The position numbers were made by a program, and so were the translations under genes. Below are positions 24,249 through 31,173 of a stretch of DNA of 64,000 bases, in pieces. The notes under the pieces were generated by a model. It did no database searches and had not been told where the DNA came from. It was given only the letters and a program-made list of their open reading frames with translations. This DNA comes from Desulforamulus ferrireducens (GTDB taxonomy: Bacteria > Bacillota > Desulfotomaculia > Desulfotomaculales > Desulfotomaculaceae). The first letter of the stretch is position 1. The number at the start of each line of letters is the position of its first letter. The stretch covers positions 2,356,001-2,420,000 of the forward strand of contig NZ_CP019698.1 in assembly GCF_002005145.1 (NCBI RefSeq), given 5' to 3'.

Positions 24249-25622
24249 CTACACCGCTGCATCAATGAGTAAAGGCAGGTTATCAATGAGTGCTCCGACA
24301 ATGGTCATGACCGCATCTACTGCTGCTGGAATCAGCTCCGGCAGCAGGCTCAAGAGAGTTTGAAGCACCTGAGAGAACAATTCAGTTACAGTTTGCAACA
24401 GCACGGGAAGCAGATCTTTGACTGCTGAGATAATCGCACCGGTTGCCTCCGGCAGAGCAGCCACTATATTTTCCAAAACCGGTACAATATTTTTAACTAC
24501 AGCCTGAAAGGCATCCACAAGATTTTGTGTTAGGTTCGTCATATCAGCGTTCGCATTGCCAAGTCCTGCTATAAACGAACTTAGAGAGGCTTGTAAAAGA
24601 CCAATGGAACCGCTGATGGTCTGGGTAGACTCTCTTGCGAAGTTGCCAGCATACTGTTCGGTTTTTTCAAAAAACATCTGCATGGCGATCTCGGCCTTTT
24701 CGGCATTGGTTGCGCTATTCCAGGCAAAATCCAGCCCTTTTGCAAGAGCATAAGCTTCGATGGTAGTGGCGTTCATGGCGACACCCAGATTATCCATCAT
24801 GGTGAAGTTACCCTTGGCTGCGCCAGCGATGGATTCCATGGCAGTCTGCATGTCAATACCCATAACCGAAGCCATATCTGCCGCTCGCTGCATGGCCTTC
24901 TCGGTAAGTTCCAGACTTTTTTGCTGATCGACACCAGCACCCTGAAACAGTGCGCCCATTTTGTTGGCGGTGGCAAGGTACTCGGATTGGGACAAGCCCA
25001 GATTCTTGTAGGCTTCTTCTCCCGTTTTTTGGATACGTGCAGCATATTCTCCAAACACAGCTTCAGAACCGCCAAGGTTCTGCTCAAGCTCACCAAACTG
25101 CTCCACGACCTCTTTCCCCAGCTTGATGGCAGCCGCGCCCGCTGCGGCCGCTGCAGCACCCATAGCCGCGCCAACACCTTTAAGAACGCTGCCCAGCTTC
25201 TCAAATTTCGAGCTGGATTTTTCGGCATTGTCTCCACTTTCCTTCAATTCGTCCCCAAGCTCGTCTGCACTTTCAGCAGACTGTTCGAGCTCGCGCTCCA
25301 TTTTGTTCAGCTCTGCTTTGGCGTTGTTAAGCTGTATCTGCCAGGACTGCGTCCGCTTGTCGGTCTCCCCGAAAGAGGAGGCGGCGTTGGCAAGCGCTTT
25401 CTCCAAAGTAGCAATTTTTTCTTTCTGCAATTCGATTTCTTTATTCAGCACCTTGTTTCTTGCAGTAACAGCTTCAACTGATTTATCTTGCTTATCAAAC
25501 TGAGATGCAACCAGGTTCATCTCGCTGCCCAGTACCTTAAAACTTTGGTTGATCTCACGAATGGCGTTCTTAAATTCCTTTTCGCCTTCAATCCCGATCT
25601 TCAAGCCAAAATTGTCTGCCAC
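24249..25622 (-). CDS. Tape measure protein, N-terminal part ending at an in-frame amber
   Basis: The 457 codons include a coiled coil (EKEFKNAIREINQSFKVLGSEM..., ELQKEKIATLEKALANA), an alanine-rich segment GAAMGAAAAAAGAAAIKLG, and a PhageMin_Tail-type core (MGALFQGAGVDQQKSLELTEKAMQRAADMASVMG). It then enters hydrophobic repeats and stops at TAG 24249-24251, after LIDAAV. Translation past the TAG continues LITALVMGLGEAL in the same frame, giving a 729-codon gene. The most likely history is CAG to TAG, since Q fits the position. Upstream start is ATG 25622 after GGAGGCGGTTATG. Confidence 0.88.
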   Translation of the reverse strand: MADNFGLKIGIEGEKEFKNAIREINQSFKVLGSEMNLVASQFDKQDKSVEAVTARNKVLNKEIELQKEKIATLEKALANAASSFGETDKRTQSWQIQLNNAKAELNKMERELEQSAESADELGDELKESGDNAEKSSSKFEKLGSVLKGVGAAMGAAAAAAGAAAIKLGKEVVEQFGELEQNLGGSEAVFGEYAARIQKTGEEAYKNLGLSQSEYLATANKMGALFQGAGVDQQKSLELTEKAMQRAADMASVMGIDMQTAMESIAGAAKGNFTMMDNLGVAMNATTIEAYALAKGLDFAWNSATNAEKAEIAMQMFFEKTEQYAGNFARESTQTISGSIGLLQASLSSFIAGLGNANADMTNLTQNLVDAFQAVVKNIVPVLENIVAALPEATGAIISAVKDLLPVLLQTVTELFSQVLQTLLSLLPELIPAAVDAVMTIVGALIDNLPLLIDAAV

Positions 25623-25649
25623 ATAACCGCCTCCTTTCCTGCAAAATTT

Positions 25650-25841
25650 TTAAATTCCATAAGGTATCACATCATCAATGGTCAGCATACGCTTTGGTTT
25701 GGACAGTCCTAAAAACTGTCTATGGCACTCCCATAAATCAAGCAGGTATCCAATAGGCATTAGCCATACTTCATCCTCTGAACGGTTGAGCTGGACAGTA
25801 CCGTAATATAAAAGCCGAGTGAACAATTCCTCATCGCTCAC
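25650..25841 (-). CDS. Tail assembly chaperone downstream part (gpT-like, frameshift product)
   Basis: A 63-codon frame (SDEELFTRLLYYGTVQLNRSED...) beginning at GTG 25841, which overlaps the upstream stop. It lies in the -1 frame of the preceding gene and the two are joined by a slippery sequence at 25853-25862, so it is probably translated as the C-terminal extension of a gpG-gpT fusion. The gene sits between the major tail protein/gpG and the tape measure, the invariant location for this pair in long-tailed phages. Confidence 0.8.
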   Translation of the reverse strand: MSDEELFTRLLYYGTVQLNRSEDEVWLMPIGYLLDLWECHRQFLGLSKPKRMLTIDDVIPYGI

Positions 25842-26221
25842 TCGGCCGGTGTGTTTTTTAAATCATCCTCACTTTCAACGTTTCTTTTGGTACCCTTGAA
25901 CATTGCTTCCATTATAGCGTCTTTATATGTTGCCAGTTCCAAAGGAGATGTGAGAAGTTCCACTGTCTCTTCAGTCAGGAGTTCACGCTTATCCTGATTT
26001 TTAAGGTTGTGTATCAAAATGCTCTGGTTAGCCAACAGTGTAATCAGCCATACCACTTCGTCAAGAGCCATCTCGAAGTTCTCGGTTTTCATCAGTTTCG
26101 TGCCGAGGTTTTCAAGACCACCGTACCTTTTTGCAATCTCCTTTGTCGCTTTAGTGGTTAGAGTAAGCTGATATTCTTCATCGCCGATTTTGATAATCGC
26201 GCTTCTGTCATTATCCTGCAT
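25838..26221 (-). CDS. Tail assembly chaperone (gpG-like)
   Basis: The 127-residue protein (IIKIGDEEYQLTLTTKATKEIAKRYGGLENLGTKL) resembles the tail assembly chaperones of Gram-positive siphophages. It lies between major tail protein and tape measure. Its last codons, GAT TTA AAA AAC, contain both T TTA AAA and A AAA AAC heptamers, and the next gene is open in the -1 frame. These chaperones coat the tape measure while the tail tube polymerises. Start ATG 26221 overlaps the end of the major tail gene by one base. Confidence 0.85.
   Translation of the reverse strand: MQDNDRSAIIKIGDEEYQLTLTTKATKEIAKRYGGLENLGTKLMKTENFEMALDEVVWLITLLANQSILIHNLKNQDKRELLTEETVELLTSPLELATYKDAIMEAMFKGTKRNVESEDDLKNTPAE
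25853..25862 (-). promoter_or_regulatory. Programmed -1 frameshift site in the tail chaperone gene
   Basis: On the minus strand the sequence TTTAAAAAAC carries two overlapping -1 slippery heptamers in the correct reading phase, five codons before the gpG stop. After slippage the frame reads HTGRVSDEEL into gpT with no stop. Confidence 0.75.
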
Positions 26222-26820
26222 TATTCGCTGCCTCCTCCCACAGCAAATACCGGCTCATAAACTTCCGTATACCAGCCGGTAATAGTTTCAGGCGATACAC
26301 CGGGATCGTCTTCGCTGACTTCTGCCTTCCAAGGGTGCTTTCCCTGGCCATCTGGTTTGTTACGTCTCATGACTGTCCCTTCAATGGTGGGTGTCGAAAA
26401 GGTAATGCTGTCGCCCTTCGTCTGCAGATTTGTAGCCGGGATTCCGAATTTAACCCTGTAAAGCCAAAAATACCTGTACTTGCCGTTAGCTTTCTTGGCT
26501 CTAAAGCCGATTGCTACAGGCGCGCCACCATCCTCGCTGGTGGAAATCAGCACCTTATTGTCATCAAGGGTGGCTCCCGTCAAAACCTCAGCAGCGTCTA
26601 CTCCGATATCTGCAACACCAAGAGTCAGGGTGCCGCTTTGAAATTCCTTGACCACTTCTGCCGCCCCGTCATCGGCATAAAGTGTCGCCTCTGCCAGCTC
26701 CACAGAAAGCTCTGCCGTAATAGCCTTAGCCAGCGGAACAGGCGTGGCGTATGTCTCTTCTCCGTTTTCATTCTCAGTTATTTTGGCATAATATAACCTG
26801 TCCAGTCCGATTGTGGCCAT
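26221..26820 (-). CDS. Major tail protein (phi13-type)
   Basis: Taken from ATG 26820 (MATIGLDRLYYAKITENENG), with AGGAGG ten bases upstream; the ATG at 26829 is too close to that site. The roughly 199-residue protein has the phi13 major tail pattern (LDRLYYAKI, FQSGTLTLGVADIG, VAIGFRAKKANGKYRYFWLYRVKF). It forms the tail tube. It is followed without gap by the tail chaperone gene. The polar C-terminus (ETITGWYTEVYEPVFAVGGGSE) is typical. Confidence 0.88.
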   Translation of the reverse strand: MATIGLDRLYYAKITENENGEETYATPVPLAKAITAELSVELAEATLYADDGAAEVVKEFQSGTLTLGVADIGVDAAEVLTGATLDDNKVLISTSEDGGAPVAIGFRAKKANGKYRYFWLYRVKFGIPATNLQTKGDSITFSTPTIEGTVMRRNKPDGQGKHPWKAEVSEDDPGVSPETITGWYTEVYEPVFAVGGGSE

Positions 26821-26825
26821 GTTTT

Positions 26826-27170
26826 TCATTCCTCCTTTACTTCATACTCTTTTGCCACATCAATGGCATAGTGGTGATAGCCGGTATCGTCCTCATGGCC
26901 TATATACCGCCTGTCGGTAATGGTAAAGCCCGCTTGGAGCAATGTGTTCACTATTTCGTTTTTACGTACAGTGTAGTTTCCCTTTATAAATAAAGACAAC
27001 CTTACCTCCTGGGTTTCTACCTGAGGCCGGTTGTCTGCAAAAACCTCAAATGTATCTGTCATCGGAGTAATGACAAGGTACTCATCTGGCGGTACACCGC
27101 TAAATACCCCGGTTTCAATGGGGATACCCAAACCATCCAATGACGAGTTTAATTCTGACAATATGCTCAT
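26826..27170 (-). CDS. Phage tail completion/terminator-type protein
   Basis: The 114-residue protein (MSILSELNSSLDGLGIPIETGVFSGVPPDEYLVITPM) has the pattern of the small tail terminator or completion proteins that cap the tail tube in HK97-like phages. No catalytic motif. It overlaps the next upstream gene by four bases and is followed by the major tail gene after six bases, so it is in the canonical position between the gp10-like protein and the major tail protein. Confidence 0.75.
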   Translation of the reverse strand: MSILSELNSSLDGLGIPIETGVFSGVPPDEYLVITPMTDTFEVFADNRPQVETQEVRLSLFIKGNYTVRKNEIVNTLLQAGFTITDRRYIGHEDDTGYHHYAIDVAKEYEVKEE

Positions 27171-27598
27171 ATACGACCCAGCTCCTGTTCCAGTCTTGAC
27201 TTCATTACTTCGATGCAGGACTTCCTTGTAGCTGATTTTGCCGGTTTCAAAAAGGGCCTTGGAGGCTGCCCGGACTTGCCGTACTCAATAATATTAGCAA
27301 TCTTCGCATTGCTTTCCCCATCCTTCCTTGGTTCAGTAAAGCCGATTTTTATGTTGTGGTTTCCATTCCTGTCCTGTTTGGCAGGAGAGAGTCCCAAAGC
27401 ATTTACCAATTCACCGGTTGCTCTGGACGGATATTTAGTGCCGCTCCCGATAACTGACTGAAGATTGGACTTCACTTTTGAAAGAACCACTTCCCCGCCT
27501 GCTTCCAGCACCTTAGGTATGATTTCGTCTGTTCTTTCTCCAAGTCTGGATAACTTGAGCAAGAACTCTTCCGGCATTTTAACTTCCACCTTAGCCAC
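27167..27598 (-). CDS. HK97 gp10-like phage protein
   Basis: The 143-residue protein (KVEVKMPEEFLLKLSRLGERTDEIIPKVLEAGGEVVLSKVKSNL, then RPFLKPA near the C-terminus) fits the HK97-gp10 family, a neck/tail-joining component. The PPRPFLKPA motif near residue 112 is the best-known family mark. It overlaps the downstream completion gene by four bases. Confidence 0.87.
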   Translation of the reverse strand: MAKVEVKMPEEFLLKLSRLGERTDEIIPKVLEAGGEVVLSKVKSNLQSVIGSGTKYPSRATGELVNALGLSPAKQDRNGNHNIKIGFTEPRKDGESNAKIANIIEYGKSGQPPRPFLKPAKSATRKSCIEVMKSRLEQELGRI

Positions 27599-27615
27599 GT
27601 TGCAGCCACCTCCAG

Positions 27616-27951
27616 TTACGTACCGCTTGATTTCACTTTCTCAGCAAGCGCCTCAATATACATCCCGCGCCCTTTTACGTCCTCAACACTGATAATGTTG
27701 TACCTGCCATCGCTGCAAACGAGTACAAGATCTGTGGTAACTTCCAGGTTAGGTATCTTACGGAAGCGAAACAGGGCAGACGCCTGCGAAAACGCCGCCC
27801 TGTTTGCCCATTTTTCGCTGCCATGTCTGTCTTCCTTGTATGCCCTTACCGAAGCAAGAATGACATCACCTTTTTCTGTAAAACCCTCACTATCCTTAAC
27901 CGGCTTGACTGAGATAATGTCCACGAAAGTTCTCATTTTCCCAAAGCCCAT
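27616..27951 (-). CDS. Phage head closure protein (head-tail adaptor)
   Basis: The roughly 111-residue protein begins MGFGKMRTFVDIIS at ATG 27951, preceded by GGAAGGTGTAAAT, and contains EKWANRAAFSQASALFRFRKIPNLEVTTDLVLVCSDGRYNIISVEDV, the SPP1 gp16/head closure pattern. These small beta-barrel proteins seal the portal after packaging. It overlaps the stop of the gp6-like gene upstream, in line with the conserved order connector, closure, gp10, completion, major tail. Confidence 0.83.
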   Translation of the reverse strand: MGFGKMRTFVDIISVKPVKDSEGFTEKGDVILASVRAYKEDRHGSEKWANRAAFSQASALFRFRKIPNLEVTTDLVLVCSDGRYNIISVEDVKGRGMYIEALAEKVKSSGT

Positions 27952-27953
27952 AT

Positions 27954-28262
27954 TTACACCTTCCAATCCCGGTCGAGCCGCAGCAATAGATTAACTGTAT
28001 TCCATACCTGCTGTCCTGCCTGCACACTATCCCCAAAAAAGCCAGCCGTCGAGCCATCCCTGCTTTCATAAAAATGGCTCGACAGCATAATGACAGCCTG
28101 CTCAGTAGTAGGTGGCATGGGGTTTTCGGCATAATATCCTTCCGGCTTTTTCTGGTAACTTTCCGCATAGGCCACTGCGGCTTTGATATACTCTTGTAAA
28201 AGTGCGTCATCTTCGCTGTGCTGCAATATGAGGTTTGCTTTAACCTTCTCCAAAAGTTCCAT
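27954..28262 (-). CDS. Phage head-tail connector (gp6-like)
   Basis: The 102-residue protein is mainly helical: LLEKVKANLILQHSEDDALLQEYIKAAVAYAESY and PPTTEQAVIMLSSHFYESRDG match the gp6-like/DNA-packaging connector family (Phage_connect_1) that binds below the portal. It lies just downstream of the capsid gene, its usual place. Its partner portal gene is missing from the element. Confidence 0.85.
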   Translation of the reverse strand: MELLEKVKANLILQHSEDDALLQEYIKAAVAYAESYQKKPEGYYAENPMPPTTEQAVIMLSSHFYESRDGSTAGFFGDSVQAGQQVWNTVNLLLRLDRDWKV

Positions 28263-28282
28263 GCCGCAGCCCTCCGTTTTAA

Positions 28283-29281
28283 TTAAGCTGATTTCTGCTG
28301 CAGTATCTTGACTGCTTCAGACAGTACCAGCTTGCCATCTACACGCTGGGTTGCCATGAATCCAACTTGTCCGGTCGCAGCATACAACTCATTAAGCCGC
28401 TTAAAAACCCTGCCTTGACGGTCTGCCACCCAGTAATAAGAAAAATCGCCGAATACAATCGTTTTTGCTCCGGCGGCAATGGCTGGCATAAATGCAGAAG
28501 TTTTAACTGGACGATTGAGGATAGTATCCGGTGTTCCAGCAGTTACAGAAGGCTGCCAGAGATACTGACCGTTGTTGTCTTTGAGCTTCCTAATAGCTTT
28601 AATTGTCGAATCGTTCATAATGAATACAGCGTTCCTGCGGTACGGAGACTTTAGGCTGTAGAACAAGTCCATGATCTCGTCAAGGGTAATGGCTGTTGCA
28701 CTCGCCGCAGTTACTCCTATCTCGCCACCGCCGTTATCCGCCAAGATACCGGTTGGCTTGCCAAATCCGTCGCCGATAAAAAATGCTTCCTCCTCTTTTG
28801 CTCCGATTCGGCGGGCGAATTCTTTGGCTATATACTGTTCAAGGTTAAATACACTATCGTTTAACAATTCCTCTGATACCTTGATCATAGTAGCCAGCTT
28901 ATATGCGCCGATGGATACCTGAGCAAAGGAATCGTCGCTTTCGGGAATCTGGCCTTCCTCATCCACCCAAGATGCAGTACCCTTGCTTGCCACCACAGGA
29001 ATTTTCTTGTCACCGCTGGACGTGGTAATAACATTGGCAATCTGCCTAAAGATATTCTCCTCCTCCAGTGCTTCCACAAGAGTACGCTCAAAGTCGTCGG
29101 GAACAAGATATCCACCTTCGGTGTCCTCTCCAATCTGCAGCGCGTTGTGTACGTCATATTTGCGCCTGCCGCGCATCATGTTCCAGAAAGACTGCCTGTA
29201 CTCATCGCTGGTACGTCCGGTTTTTTCATTGTTGCCAGATATGGAAGTGGGTTTGGGTTGACCCCCTAATTTTAGAGTCAC
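28283..29281 (-). CDS. HK97-type major capsid protein, 5'-truncated and fused to an IS3 end
   Basis: The protein carries the HK97-fold capsid body: GGYLVPDDFERTLVEALEEENIFRQIANV, IPVVASKGTASWVDEEG, and GFMATQRVDGKLVLSEAVKIL at the end. The first about eight codons (from GTG 29281) lie inside the terminal repeat of the IS3 element (boundary 29258/29259), so the native start and the N-terminal scaffolding/delta segment of about 100 residues are gone. Portal, protease and terminase genes that should precede it are also absent. The product would not assemble normally. Confidence 0.88.
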   Translation of the reverse strand: MTLKLGGQPKPTSISGNNEKTGRTSDEYRQSFWNMMRGRRKYDVHNALQIGEDTEGGYLVPDDFERTLVEALEEENIFRQIANVITTSSGDKKIPVVASKGTASWVDEEGQIPESDDSFAQVSIGAYKLATMIKVSEELLNDSVFNLEQYIAKEFARRIGAKEEEAFFIGDGFGKPTGILADNGGGEIGVTAASATAITLDEIMDLFYSLKSPYRRNAVFIMNDSTIKAIRKLKDNNGQYLWQPSVTAGTPDTILNRPVKTSAFMPAIAAGAKTIVFGDFSYYWVADRQGRVFKRLNELYAATGQVGFMATQRVDGKLVLSEAVKILQQKSA

Positions 29282-29338
29282 ACACTCTTATTCAATGATT
29301 CCCTTAGACTTACATTTTTTTATCTGCCAGAGGCACCA

Positions 29339-29465
29339 CCATTACCACCCCTAAAATTATCTACACCGGGAAGGTGCCAATCAAGGGTAAAGGCTTCGCC
29401 GCCGCTGTCGCGTCCCCTTGACAGGCACCTTCCCGGTGTAGGGTGTAGCAATTAGGCGGTAATGG
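29339..29465. repeat. Long nested inverted repeat inside IS3 copy 2
   Basis: CTACACCGGGAAGGTGCC at 29361-29378 pairs perfectly over 18 bp with 29424-29441; TCAAGGG at 29381-29387 pairs with CCCTTGA at 29415-29421; an outer CCATTACC at 29339-29346 pairs with GGTAATGG at 29458-29465. It occupies the space between the orfB stop and the terminal repeat. Confidence 0.8.
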
Positions 29466-29474
29466 GGAAAAATA

Positions 29475-30440
29475 TTATACCTTTACAACAAATGGCTTAA
29501 TCTCTCCTGCAGTCATCTGCTGATTGAATTCAAAGGGAGAAAGGTCATAGAGACTGCCATGGATTCTGCTCTGATTGTAAAACTCCATGAATTCTCTAAC
29601 TTTTTTATAAGCTTCCTGATAGCTCCTAAATTCATGCCTGCTGAAGCACTCACGTTCTAGTATGGAGTGGAAAGATTCAATATGAGCATTTTTATTGGGT
29701 GTTTTGGGTGGAATTCGTTCATGTTCGATTTTATAGGTTTCACAAGCATCCTCAAAAACATGGCTAATAAATTGTGGCCCATTATCTGTACGAATTACAG
29801 GGCGTTGTTCTTTATCTAAGAGCTTTCTTTTCCACAATGCTCTTTGAATTAATTGTGCTGCATGTTTTCCTTCACAGGATAACCCAATATGGTAGTCAAT
29901 TAGTATGCGATCATATATATCTAAGATTCCCATGAAATAAAAGAACCGATCTTCACCTTGAATATAACCGTATTTAATATCTATTTCCCATAGTTGGTTA
30001 GGAGCAGATACTTTGCGATTAATTGCAATCCTTCGTGGATGACTAATAGAAACCCGACGTTGGGGTGAAAGAATATCAAGTTCCTTACATAGACGATAAA
30101 CTTTCTTTTTATTTATCGCTAGCTGATGTTTTCTTCTTAAGCATGTAGTTAGCTTTCGGTATCCATAAACGCTTTCATCGCCAGATATTAATTCTAACAG
30201 CCATTCTTTAATCTCTAGATCACTGACACGGCGCTGGTCTTTTGTCCAGGAGTATCCTGGAATTGGCCGACCGCCTTGATTTGTACGTGGATTTTGGGGA
30301 ACCTGACCTTTTTTCTTTCTGTGGTAATAGGTAGACTCACTGATCTCCAGAGTATCCAGTACGAAGGCTTTTGCATATCCCCGGGCAATCCAATTGTCGG
30401 CTATTTCAAGTTTGTCTTGAAGCCCGGGTTGGACTTTTTT
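29475..30440 (-). CDS. IS3-family transposase OrfB, expressed by frameshift
   Basis: The open frame runs from the slippery site at 30434-30440 to a stop at 29475 and encodes KKVYRLCKELDILSPQRRVS, YGYIQGEDRFFYFMGILDIYDR and the DDE core (IRTDNGPQF; NAHIESFHSILERE). I found no ATG near the beginning of the OrfB frame, so unlike copy 1 this protein seems to depend on -1 frameshifting from orfA; an internal ATG at 29933 would give only the last 152 residues without the first catalytic D. No internal stop is seen, so the OrfAB fusion may be functional. Confidence 0.82.
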   Translation of the reverse strand, partial: KKVQPGLQDKLEIADNWIARGYAKAFVLDTLEISESTYYHRKKKGQVPQNPRTNQGGRPIPGYSWTKDQRRVSDLEIKEWLLELISGDESVYGYRKLTTCLRRKHQLAINKKKVYRLCKELDILSPQRRVSISHPRRIAINRKVSAPNQLWEIDIKYGYIQGEDRFFYFMGILDIYDRILIDYHIGLSCEGKHAAQLIQRALWKRKLLDKEQRPVIRTDNGPQFISHVFEDACETYKIEHERIPPKTPNKNAHIESFHSILERECFSRHEFRSYQEAYKKVREFMEFYNQSRIHGSLYDLSPFEFNQQMTAGEIKPFVVKV

Positions 30441-30733
30441 AGCAAATCGGTTAAAATGGCAATCTTCAAGTCCTTTTCCCCAAGAAGTTGCTTTAATTGA
30501 TTATTCTCTTTCTCCATTTCGCGAAATTCTTGGGGGGAAGGAACATAGGCTTGCATCTTCTTTGCTTCATCAGGAGCTTTTTCCCAAGAAGAATATTTAG
30601 ATTCTCGAACCCATCGACTCAGGGTTCTATCATTAATACCATGCCTCTTGGCAACTTGTACAACGCTACCTGCTTCTTTAACTTCCCGAACCAGCTGATC
30701 CTTCAATTCTTTAGGATATCTCTTTCTTTGCAT
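30401..30733 (-). CDS. IS3-family transposase OrfA
   Basis: The 110-residue protein parallels copy 1: MQRKRYPKELKDQLVREV, helix-turn-helix VVQVAKRHGINDRTLSRWV, then a coiled coil REMEKENNQLKQLLGEKDLKIAILTDL. It ends LLKKSNPGFKTNLK. The start at 30733 follows GGAGGAGATAATT. Slippery site A AAA AAG at 30434-30440 and a CCCGGGC/GCCCGGG stem downstream provide the fusion with OrfB. Confidence 0.9.
   Translation of the reverse strand: MQRKRYPKELKDQLVREVKEAGSVVQVAKRHGINDRTLSRWVRESKYSSWEKAPDEAKKMQAYVPSPQEFREMEKENNQLKQLLGEKDLKIAILTDLLKKSNPGFKTNLK
30434..30440 (-). promoter_or_regulatory. Frameshift heptamer of IS3 copy 2
   Basis: CTA AAA AAG gives A AAA AAG in the orfA frame; CCCGGGC downstream pairs with GCCCGGG at about 30379-30385. 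OrfB is in the -1 frame. Confidence 0.78.
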
Positions 30734-30802
30734 AATTATCTCCTCCGCACTTATTATTTTACCTCAATAAGAGTGGAGGACTCAAATCTGGTTAGGGGGC
30801 TA

Positions 30803-31006
30803 AATAGCCATTGCATGTAAGTGCTATAGTTGATACCTTTAGATGCGCACCACTCCTTGGCAGTCATGGCACTTTTGCGGCATTCTTCAACCAGTGCCCT
30901 TTTATCCGAATTGGTCAAAGAAAAATACCTCCTTTTACTTTAGTACATGGAGGTATTGTCTCATAGTTTTTTAATGCTGGCGAGGCACCCGAAGATTAAG
31001 CGCTTA
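30803..31006 (-). pseudogene. IS66-family element stub with tnpA 5' fragment
   Basis: Reading leftward from 31006, GTAAGCGCTTAATC is an IS66-type terminus (compare GTAAGCGACAAAC at 59328). A TTG start at 30918, preceded by GGAGGTATTTTTCT, opens TNSDKRALVEECRKSAMTAK and EWCASKGINYSTYMQW, the IS66 TnpA N-terminus. It is cut at 30803 by IS3 copy 2 and nothing of the rest remains. Confidence 0.75.
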
Positions 31007-31037
31007 CTATGTATTGAAATGATATTGAAAAAGACAT

Positions 31038-31076
31038 AAAAAACTCGGGATCCTGATGTGGAAAAACCGAGTTTTT
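31038..31076. terminator. Bidirectional terminator-like hairpin
   Basis: AAAAACTCGG (31038-31047) pairs with CCGAGTTTTT (31067-31076), with A and T tracts on both sides. It lies between the IS66 stub and the right attachment junction. Confidence 0.7.
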
Positions 31077-31173
31077 AATGAGTTTTATATTGAAAAAGCA
31101 AATGTTTATTTTGACAGTATTGGTGGTGAAGTTAGCAAGAGTTTATTTTGGTTGCCAAGAGATTAATATTTAT

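Larger units (their letters stand above)
29259..30802 (-). mobile_element. IS3-family insertion sequence, copy 2 (1544 bp)
   Basis: Inverted ends are TGACCCCCTAATTTTAGAGTC at 29259 and, inward from 30802, TAGCCCCCTAACCAGATTTGAGTC. It contains orfA, orfB and a 200-base structured tail. The flanks belong to different genes (capsid on the left, an IS66 tnpA stub on the right) and show no target duplication, consistent with an adjacent deletion. Confidence 0.82.

Noticed and set aside
24797-25481. Open frames of 146-186 codons within the tape measure gene on either strand
   Set aside because: Low-complexity helical coding gives long alternative frames; only the coiled-coil frame has family motifs and a ribosome site.
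29475-29933. A separate 152-residue truncated transposase gene
   Set aside because: The ATG at 29933 is internal; the OrfB frame is open back to the slippery site at 30434-30440 and the full DDE domain is encoded.
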